Source of the DNA: an uncultured Peptococcaceae bacterium
GTDB lineage: Bacteria; Bacillota; Dehalobacteriia; UBA7702
Assembly: GCA_937919295.1 (NCBI GenBank)
Contig: CALFRX010000194.1
Coordinates: forward strand, 1-9,433
Direction of reading: 5' to 3'
Length of the DNA stretch: 9,433 nt
Below are positions 1 to 5,484 of the stretch, in pieces (position 1 is the stretch's first letter; each line of letters starts with the position of its first letter). The position numbers and the translations under genes were made by a program. The notes under the pieces are model-generated. The model was not told the DNA's origin. It did no database searches and saw nothing but the letters and a program-made list of their open reading frames with translations.

Positions 1-173
1 GCCCAATCGCCGACCCAGCCGGCTCCGATGGTGATACAGGCTACTGCGGCCAAAGCAATATATGCGCCGGCAAGGAGACCGGGCAGAATCAGTTTGCCAA
101 CAGACATTTTCCCCTTCTTTTCGCCAAGGGTTGAAACTGTCTTCGCAATTTCATTGGGAGCTAAAAAACTCAT
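1..173 (-). CDS. Formate/nitrite transporter family channel (FocA/NirC-like), N-terminal part
   Basis: Only the first 57 codons are inside the window; the gene runs off the left end. The protein begins MSFLAPNEIAKTV, followed by a short charged stretch (GEKKGK) and then a glycine/alanine-rich hydrophobic segment from about residue 26 (KLILPGLLAGAYIALAAV). This is the typical start of the pentameric formate/nitrite channel family, whose members carry formate, nitrite or related small anions across the cytoplasmic membrane. The ATG at 173 has a good ribosome binding site (AAGGAG, 6 bases upstream). It is the last gene seen in the operon, behind a 137-base gap. Because the same operon starts with formate-THF ligase, formate is the likeliest substrate, but the substrate-deciding residues lie outside the window. 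The family call is fairly secure; the substrate is inferred. Confidence 0.82.
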   Translation of the reverse strand, partial: MSFLAPNEIAKTVSTLGEKKGKMSVGKLILPGLLAGAYIALAAVACITIGAGWVGDW

Positions 174-310
174 AGTATTCTCCTTCTTTCGTGCAATAAT
201 GCGAAACAACGGTAAGCGCGGAATTCCCTCCCGCAACTGCTAACGATTTTTTGTAAAGCGTCATTTTTATGATAAGAAATGATTTCAGCACCGACGTTTG
301 CAAGGGATCG
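174..310. other. Gap between tatC and the transporter gene; no clear terminator or promoter
   Basis: This is the longest non-coding stretch in the window and the only place where the operon might be interrupted or have an internal promoter. I see no GC-rich hairpin followed by a T-run on the minus strand and no convincing -35/-10 pair. An AT-rich imperfect dyad (TCATTTTTATG...GAAATGA, 261 to 282) lies about 90 bases upstream of the transporter start and could be an operator or simple chance. The transporter ribosome binding site is at the left edge. Confidence 0.4.
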
Positions 311-1093
311 TTATTCCGTTGTACTCTTTGATTCATCCTTTTTCATGCCGGCGGTGAGGCTTTCCGTAGCTTCACGCCGGTCTTTGTTCACTTTTACGCG
401 TTTCGCGATGAACACGCTGATTTCCCACAAAAGAAGCATAGGAAAGAGGAGCAGAAGTTGTGAAATAATATCCGGAGGTGTCAAAATCGCCGCCAAAATC
501 GCTAAAATCACGATGACATACTTCCGCGACTTCACCAATATCGCAGGAGACAAGATGCCGATTTTGGTAAGGATATACACCGCCAAAGGCAACAAGAACA
601 CTAAGCCGAAAGGAATGATGAAGCTCATCATATAGCTGACCACCTTACTGATGGAGAGCATCGGTTCGGCAGTACCGCTGCCAAAGGAAATAAAGAAATT
701 GATGCTTAAACCCAATACGGCAATAAAGGCGAAGCAAACGCCGAGAATAAAAAGAAAAAGGGAGGAAAAATACACCGCGGCAAACATTCTTTTTTCATTG
801 GCATACAAGGCCGGGCGCAGAAAGCGCCAGAAAAAGAAGGAAATAACGGGAAAGGAAAGTACAAACCCCGCAATGAAGGAGACTTTCATTTTCACCACCC
901 AAACTTCGGTCAAGGTCGTATAGACCAATTCCACACCGATCTTGCGGATCGGCGCCAAGAGTATATCCATCAGCGGATCGCAAAAAAACGCGAAAACAAG
1001 CACAAAGCTTACAGCTAAGACGATCACGCAATACACCAAAGTTTTACGCAACTCATTCAAATGCTCTATCAGCGCCTGCTTCGTATCTGCCAA
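311..1093 (-). CDS. tatC: Twin-arginine translocase subunit TatC
   Basis: TatC is the six-helix membrane receptor that, with TatB, recognises twin-arginine signal peptides and exports folded proteins. The 260-residue protein has the family landmarks in order: HLNELR near residues 11 to 16, a TEVW version of the conserved loop glutamate motif, FLRPALYANEKR after the third helix, TPPDIISQ near the end, and several long hydrophobic segments. The C-terminus is a charged, lysine-rich cytoplasmic tail. I place the start at a TTG (1091 to 1093) because AAGGTGAGG sits immediately upstream at proper spacing; a GTG at 1102 would add three residues but overlaps that ribosome binding site. It lies 35 bases after tatA, so the two are surely co-transcribed. 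The neighbouring hydrogenase, with a twin-arginine signal, is the obvious cargo, although general export use cannot be excluded. Confidence 0.95.
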   Translation of the reverse strand: MADTKQALIEHLNELRKTLVYCVIVLAVSFVLVFAFFCDPLMDILLAPIRKIGVELVYTTLTEVWVVKMKVSFIAGFVLSFPVISFFFWRFLRPALYANEKRMFAAVYFSSLFLFILGVCFAFIAVLGLSINFFISFGSGTAEPMLSISKVVSYMMSFIIPFGLVFLLPLAVYILTKIGILSPAILVKSRKYVIVILAILAAILTPPDIISQLLLLFPMLLLWEISVFIAKRVKVNKDRREATESLTAGMKKDESKSTTE

Positions 1094-1096
1094 TGG

Positions 1097-1105
1097 CCTC
1101 ACCTT
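1097..1105 (-). promoter_or_regulatory. Ribosome binding site deciding the tatC start
   Basis: The minus strand reads AAGGTGAGG, then CCA, then TTG. The AGGTGA core is placed correctly for the TTG at 1093. The alternative GTG at 1102 lies inside this site and has no well-spaced site of its own. Confidence 0.6.
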
Positions 1106-1128
1106 CTTCTTACGAAATTATAAGCTTA

Positions 1129-1347
1129 TTATGCGTCAGGCTCGGAATTTTTAGCTTCTTTTTTTTCAGTATCTTCCGCAGATGCCTTCGCTGCCTGAGG
1201 AGAGGCCTCGTCGGTATCTTTCACCTCTTCTTTAAACTCTTTGATGCCGCGTCCCAGGTTTTTGCCGACACCGGCCAACTTGGAACCGCCAAAAAGGACA
1301 AGCACCAAAACGATGATCAGAAGTATTTCCCATACACCAAGTCTCAT
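1129..1347 (-). CDS. tatA: Twin-arginine translocase subunit TatA
   Basis: TatA forms the polymerising pore-like component of the Tat export system. The 72-residue protein has one N-terminal membrane helix (WEILLIIVLVLVLF, about residues 6 to 19), the FG hinge at 19 to 20, and the amphipathic helix KLAGVGKNLGRGIKEFKEE, followed by an acidic, alanine-rich tail. This order and length are standard for TatA. The ATG at 1347 is chosen over an upstream extension of 11 residues because the extension reads through the ribosome binding site and does not look like TatA. The gene lies between the HybB-like gene (44-base gap) and tatC (35-base gap). The second TatA-family gene in this operon, at 5077 to 5445, is TatB-like, so a full three-component system is encoded. 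Confidence 0.94.
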   Translation of the reverse strand: MRLGVWEILLIIVLVLVLFGGSKLAGVGKNLGRGIKEFKEEVKDTDEASPQAAKASAEDTEKKEAKNSEPDA

Positions 1348-1354
1348 AAGAGCA

Positions 1355-1362
1355 TCCCCCTT
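1355..1362 (-). promoter_or_regulatory. Ribosome binding site deciding the tatA start
   Basis: The minus strand reads AAGGGGGA 7 bases before the ATG at 1347. It fixes MRLGVWEIL as the N-terminus and rules out the longer reading. Confidence 0.7.
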
Positions 1363-1391
1363 CTGCCAACTTCTCGGCAAGAATAACGTGT

Positions 1392-2603
1392 TTATTCAGA
1401 AACACTGTTTTGTTCGCTTTTGGACAAATGGATGATCCCTGTCGGCGGACGGCTGACGATATCCGGTTTTTCGTCGTTTTTCCCCTGGTTGACGGGAAGG
1501 TTTTCAATGGCGAATAAATAGACCAAAACCACCAAAGCGGTAAGACCGATAACGATCCAAATTTCCGTCCATTTGGGGAAGTAGGATACGTTGGCATAGT
1601 CCGCCATACCTACAAAAACGAAATCAAAACGGTTGATTAAAACCCCTAAAATACCGCAACCGGCGGCAATCAACTGATACATGGATTTCTTGATCATGGG
1701 GCTGAAAATCAGTACCGCGGGAACAAGGGAACCCACAATAAATTCCACGAGGAACATATTCCCGGAAGCAGAGCCGGAAAAGACTTCGGTCCAAGCGCCG
1801 CGTACGGAAAGGTCGACGAATTTCAATACGATGTAGATGAGGATGAAGGCACCGGCAACCCGTAATAAGCTCCTGATCATGGCATCATCGGAGGTCTTTT
1901 TATAGTGACGGTTGTGGACATAATATTCCGCCGCCACAAAACAAAGACCGCCGGAAAATGAGGTGATCAAACAAGCCCAAGGCAGGAATTGCGAATACCA
2001 AATCACGTTCAGTTTTGTCGGCATCGCCAGGTAAAGCGCGCCATATGCCGCTTCTTGGCCAAAGGGAATGATACAGGCCAAAAGGACAAAGAAAGGCAGG
2101 AAAAACCGGGTAATATGCTTCACCCAGGATTTATAACGGTCGCCCCAAACCTCCAAAAGTTCAAATACCTGCACGATGATGTAAAGGGTAATGCAGATGG
2201 CTACTTCGTAAAGGGGCGAGGTAAAGGCTCCCGAAATAAAGAACCAGTAGAAGTTATCCCAACGCCCGATTTCAATAAAGAGAATCAGGAACACCAGGAC
2301 ATAACAGAAAAATGACATCAGCAAGGCTCTGCGAGCCAGCGGCTTGAATTTTTCCACATGGAAAATGTGGGTAAGAATGGCCACCGCAAAACCGCAGGCG
2401 CCCAAGGCGCTGAGAATCAGATCCATATAGATCCAGAAACCCCAGGGCCATTCGTCAGACAAATTCGTGGTGGCTCCCAAGCCGTTGATAAGGCGGTAGA
2501 TCAAAATGAAGATGCCGAACACCGCTAAAAGCAAAAGGATCCAACGCGTCAGTGTAAAGCGAAAACTTGCTTTTTTATTGATCTTGAGGGTATAATCAAA
2601 CAT
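1392..2603 (-). CDS. hybB: HybB/NrfD-family membrane subunit of exported hydrogenase
   Basis: This is an integral membrane protein of 403 residues, the usual HybB length, with about ten hydrophobic helices (starting near residues 16, 55, 95, 130, 165, 205, 245, 280, 310 and 345). NrfD-family hallmarks are visible: WPWGFWIYMDL with a glycine-rich second helix, and INRFDFVFVG in a late helix. Members take electrons from an exported ferredoxin-like subunit and exchange them with menaquinone, without haem. The ATG at 2603 is preceded by GGAGGC at 7 bases and overlaps the end of the HybA-like gene by 8 bases (ATGTTTGA), a sign of translational coupling. It therefore should anchor the HydA/HybA-like pair to the membrane. 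Whether it moves protons, or reduces or oxidises quinone, cannot be told from sequence. Family call is firm; the gene symbol is by similarity to the [NiFe] hydrogenase-2 subunit. Confidence 0.9.
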   Translation of the reverse strand: MFDYTLKINKKASFRFTLTRWILLLLAVFGIFILIYRLINGLGATTNLSDEWPWGFWIYMDLILSALGACGFAVAILTHIFHVEKFKPLARRALLMSFFCYVLVFLILFIEIGRWDNFYWFFISGAFTSPLYEVAICITLYIIVQVFELLEVWGDRYKSWVKHITRFFLPFFVLLACIIPFGQEAAYGALYLAMPTKLNVIWYSQFLPWACLITSFSGGLCFVAAEYYVHNRHYKKTSDDAMIRSLLRVAGAFILIYIVLKFVDLSVRGAWTEVFSGSASGNMFLVEFIVGSLVPAVLIFSPMIKKSMYQLIAAGCGILGVLINRFDFVFVGMADYANVSYFPKWTEIWIVIGLTALVVLVYLFAIENLPVNQGKNDEKPDIVSRPPTGIIHLSKSEQNSVSE

Positions 2604-3420
2604 TATTTTCGCCTCCGTTCTCACTGGCTTTTTCTTCTTCAATTTTCAGTCTGCGTTTGGTATAAAGGCCGATGGCGCTAAAGGCAGCGGCCGCTCCCAA
2701 AAATACCCCCGGTTTCCACTTGGTGTAATCGTGGACAATCCCGGGTATGCTCTTCTTCGGCACGGAAGCGGGAAAGCCCAATTCCGCGAAAGGAACATCG
2801 GAGATATACAGCCAACGGGTACCCCCCGCCTGTTTTTCACCATAGACCTCATTGACGTAATGGGTCGCTTCCATATTTTCCGTGGCCGCGGAAGTGGCAA
2901 TGATGGCGTGGGCCTTTTCCAGCAGTTCGTCGCGGTCGCCGAAAATCAGGGCGCCGGTGGGACAAACCGAAACGCAGGAAGGAGTTTCCCCCTCCGCCAA
3001 TTTGTCAGCGCAAAGCTGGCATTTCATCACTGAAGGGAAGACCTTATTCCATTCGTATTTCGGCACGTCAAAGGGGCAGGCGATCAGGCAATAGCGGCAA
3101 CCCACGCATTTTTTGGGGCTATAAACCACCGCGCCGTTTTCGTCCACGGTAATGGCGTTGGCGAAACAAACCGAAGCGCAAGAAGGTTCCAGGCAGTGCA
3201 TACATTGGCGTTTGGCAAAACGGAATACGTTTTGGCCCGCATTGTTTTCAATAGTGTGGTACTGAACGACGGTCCAGCTATCCGCACTCAATTTTGCATC
3301 AAATCCGTGAGCATTGTTTTCTCCGAATTCAAGGTCATTCCATAGTTTGCAGGCAACGGTACAGCTGCCGCAACCGATACACTTGGCAACGTTGAATAAA
3401 ACAGCACTGTTACTACTCAT
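2596..3420 (-). CDS. hybA: HybA/FdnH-like four [4Fe-4S] electron-transfer subunit with C-terminal membrane anchor
   Basis: The 274-residue protein relays electrons between the hydrogenase catalytic subunit and the membrane subunit. Sixteen cysteines lie in the four-cluster pattern of the HybA/FdnH/DmsB family: C14-C17-C20-C24, C73-C76-C81-C85, C105-C108-C111-C115 and C134-C137-C149-C153. A single hydrophobic helix near residues 236 to 253 (GVFLGAAAAFSAIGLYT) is followed by basic residues (KRR), as in HybA and FdnH, where it anchors the subunit. No signal peptide is present, so export would be by hitch-hiking on the Tat signal of the catalytic subunit. The ATG at 3420 is favoured, with AGGAGG 9 bases upstream overlapping the hydA stop codon; a TTG at 3423 is also well spaced and would add one residue. 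The partner is an [FeFe] rather than [NiFe] enzyme, which is the notable feature. Confidence 0.92.
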   Translation of the reverse strand: MSSNSAVLFNVAKCIGCGSCTVACKLWNDLEFGENNAHGFDAKLSADSWTVVQYHTIENNAGQNVFRFAKRQCMHCLEPSCASVCFANAITVDENGAVVYSPKKCVGCRYCLIACPFDVPKYEWNKVFPSVMKCQLCADKLAEGETPSCVSVCPTGALIFGDRDELLEKAHAIIATSAATENMEATHYVNEVYGEKQAGGTRWLYISDVPFAELGFPASVPKKSIPGIVHDYTKWKPGVFLGAAAAFSAIGLYTKRRLKIEEEKASENGGENNV

Positions 3421-3429
3421 CAATGCTCA

Positions 3430-3435
3430 CCTCCT
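3430..3435 (-). promoter_or_regulatory. Ribosome binding site of the HybA-like gene, overlapping the hydA stop
   Basis: The minus strand reads TAGGAGGTGAG, in which TAG is the hydA stop codon and AGGAGG is the binding site for the next gene. Ribosomes ending hydA would therefore be placed to start the electron-transfer subunit, a layout that favours balanced subunit synthesis. Confidence 0.65.
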
Positions 3436-5047
3436 ATTCCAATCCCGAGAAGTAAGTATCGACATAATCCGAGGTATCTTTCGGATGGACCGACTTACTT
3501 CTGTCGATGTACTTGGTGTGTAAAAGCAATTCCGACATTTCGCTCAAAGGTTCGCCGAGGAATTCCTTGTACAAAATAGCAATTTCAGAATTCTTGTAGC
3601 TGACCCTATTCGCTTTTTCCATGGCCTCGTCGGCAGCGTAAATGGAATCAATGCGGGCTTTGCGCACATGATCCGTGGGCGGTACCGTTTCTCTGGCCTG
3701 ACCGCCGCCACCGATGCAACCGCCGGGACAGGTCATAACTTCCAAGAAGTGAAGGTTGGCACGTTTGCCCTGTTTAATTTCCTCACAGAGGGTACGGGCA
3801 GCGTGTAACCCGTTACAAACCGCTACATTAAGGGTGCCAAAACCGGGAACTTCGAGGCTGGCTTCGGCATAACCGTCAAGGTTATCATCGCGGACGGGTG
3901 TCAGATGATAGAGGTCTTCCGGCGGATCCTCGCCGGTGACGAGGAAATACGCGGAGCGAATCGCCGCTTCCATAACACCACCGTTGTTGGCAAAAATCAC
4001 CGCGGCGCCGCTGCCTTCGCTGAGGATGGAGTCGAATTTACCATCGGGTAAATTGACAAAGTCGATACCGGCGGATTTGATCATCTTTGCCAGTTCTCTG
4101 GTGGAGAGGACATAGTCGTTATCCATCATATTGCCATAGTCGGTGCCTTCGTTCTCTTCCCAATAGCGTTTTGCTCCATTCATTTCGGGACGCTTGGCTT
4201 CAAATTTCTTACAGAGACAGGGCGGCACGTTCACGACCACAATCTTATCGGGATCGATTCCTTTTTTCTTTGCCCAATACGTCTTCACCAGGGGTCCCAT
4301 TTGCGCCACAGGACTTTTCGTGGAAGAGATGTTGGGAATTAATTCGGGATAATAGAATTCAATAAATTTAACCCATCCGGGACAGCAGGAAGTAAATTGC
4401 GGCAGAACGCCGTCATTGGTAAGACGATGAACCAATTCGCTGCCTTCCTCCATGATGGTGGAGTCCGAAGTAAAGTCAATATTGAATACGTAATCCACGC
4501 CGAGTTGGCGAATGGCCGAAACCATTTGTTCCTGTGCCCAAGTACCCGCTTCCAAACCGAATTCCTCGCCAATTGATACACGCACACCGGGAGAAATGGT
4601 TACCACCACAATCTTTTCGGGATCGTTGATCGCTTCATTGACCTCGTCAATATAGCTCTTTTCCTGAATAGCGCCGGTGGGGCACCACAAACTGCATTGT
4701 CCACAATGGACACACATAAAAGTATCCAAGACAGGCAATTTATAGAAATCATGAATCGTCTGCGTGTTCTGACATACTTCAATACACTGTCCGCAGAGGA
4801 TGCATTTTTCGTCGATGCGCATGATCGACGGATTATCGGGATCAATGGGAATACGCCCCTTAGCATTGACCGGGTAGTTACCGCTGTTGCGGTATTGAGT
4901 CGGCAACCAATTATCATTGCCTCCTACTTTATCCACAACATCGCAACCGGTGAGGGCCGCCATGGTACCGGCGGCGGCGGTAAGTCCCAAGAATTGCCGC
5001 CTTGTTAGTTTGGGATCGATTTTTTCCTTTTTATTTCCCTTACTCAC
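3434..5047 (-). CDS. hydA: Exported [FeFe] hydrogenase catalytic subunit with Tat signal
   Basis: The enzyme interconverts H2 with protons and electrons. The 537 residues contain: a Tat signal (TRRQFLG, residues 15 to 21, hydrophobic stretch to about 33) ending in LTGC35, which resembles a lipobox; two [4Fe-4S] sites (C82-C85-C88-C92 and C112-C115-C118-C122); the H-cluster domain; and a C-terminal small-subunit-like domain (about 465 to 515, ending near LLLHTKY). H-cluster motifs are L1 TSCCPGW (219 to 225), L2 PPCLCKKFE (275 to 283, against the usual MPCTxKKxE) and L3 MTCPGGCIGGGGQ (438 to 450). Ligands are C221, C277, C440 and C444; the proton-relay cysteine C222 and glutamate E283 are kept. 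Start is GTG, with GGGGG ten bases upstream. HydEFG maturases are not in the window. Fused small-subunit, no [2Fe-2S] domain: an M2-type group A enzyme by layout. Confidence 0.96.
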   Translation of the reverse strand: MSKGNKKEKIDPKLTRRQFLGLTAAAGTMAALTGCDVVDKVGGNDNWLPTQYRNSGNYPVNAKGRIPIDPDNPSIMRIDEKCILCGQCIEVCQNTQTIHDFYKLPVLDTFMCVHCGQCSLWCPTGAIQEKSYIDEVNEAINDPEKIVVVTISPGVRVSIGEEFGLEAGTWAQEQMVSAIRQLGVDYVFNIDFTSDSTIMEEGSELVHRLTNDGVLPQFTSCCPGWVKFIEFYYPELIPNISSTKSPVAQMGPLVKTYWAKKKGIDPDKIVVVNVPPCLCKKFEAKRPEMNGAKRYWEENEGTDYGNMMDNDYVLSTRELAKMIKSAGIDFVNLPDGKFDSILSEGSGAAVIFANNGGVMEAAIRSAYFLVTGEDPPEDLYHLTPVRDDNLDGYAEASLEVPGFGTLNVAVCNGLHAARTLCEEIKQGKRANLHFLEVMTCPGGCIGGGGQARETVPPTDHVRKARIDSIYAADEAMEKANRVSYKNSEIAILYKEFLGEPLSEMSELLLHTKYIDRSKSVHPKDTSDYVDTYFSGLE

Positions 5048-5076
5048 TGAGAGGTTTCCCCCTTTCTAAAAAGATT

Positions 5077-5445
5077 TTACTTTTTCTTCTGCAAAAGATC
5101 CGCTCCCTTTTTAACGGGATTGGTCTTTAACTCTTTGATATCTTGTATTGGTTTGATTTCCGTTTCGATCTCTTTTTTGAGATCACTGACAGGGTTTATT
5201 TTATCAACTTCGGATTTTACTGAATCTACCATTTCCTTTACGTCGGTAACGGCTTCTTTCATATCGTTTAATGGGGTGTCTTCCGCGCTTTCATTGACAA
5301 AGGTCTTCATATCCGCCACAAAATTTTGGGCTTTTTTGACGGCTTTGCCCAAACCGCGGGCGACTTTGGTCATTTCTTTCGGTCCCAACACCAAGAAGGT
5401 GATGAGCAAAATAACCATAAGCTCGGCAAAACTGATGTTGAACAT
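5077..5445 (-). CDS. tatB: TatB-like twin-arginine translocase subunit
   Basis: The 122-residue protein belongs to the TatA/TatB family and looks like TatB. It opens with MFNISFAELMVILLITFLVLGPKEM, with glutamate at 8 and glycine-proline at 21 to 22, the same positions as in E. coli TatB. A basic amphipathic helix follows (TKVARGLGKAVKKAQNF) and then a long charged helical region with repeated VK/VD heptad-like spacing (about 45 to 110) and a lysine tail (LLQKKK). TatB works with TatC as the signal-peptide receptor. It is separated from tatA and tatC by the three hydrogenase genes, and sits 29 bases ahead of hydA and 39 bases after the metF-metV gene. The ATG at 5445 has AGGGTGA upstream. Because many Bacillota use one bifunctional TatA-type protein, a distinct TatB favours a diderm lineage, but a second TatA cannot be excluded. 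Confidence 0.88.
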   Translation of the reverse strand: MFNISFAELMVILLITFLVLGPKEMTKVARGLGKAVKKAQNFVADMKTFVNESAEDTPLNDMKEAVTDVKEMVDSVKSEVDKINPVSDLKKEIETEIKPIQDIKELKTNPVKKGADLLQKKK

Positions 5446-5484
5446 AAAATCACCCTAACTGAAATCTTTTTTCTTCCGACTGCG

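Noticed and set aside
28..243. Short plus-strand open frame opposite the transporter start
   Set aside because: It overlaps the well-supported minus-strand transporter N-terminus and its ribosome binding site, and resembles no known protein.
213..256. Possible plus-strand terminator (GC-rich stretch followed by six Ts)
   Set aside because: The arms GGTAAGC and GCTAAC do not pair well, and no plus-strand gene ends nearby that would need it.
1360..1385. Possible hairpin between the HybB-like gene and tatA (TTGCC...GGCAG)
   Set aside because: The stem is only about five pairs, no T-run follows, and the tatA ribosome binding site is beside it; it is not a credible terminator.
1989..2315. Open frame of 108 codons on the plus strand
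   Set aside because: It is antisense to the HybB-like membrane gene; its charged composition is what the complement of hydrophobic codons produces.
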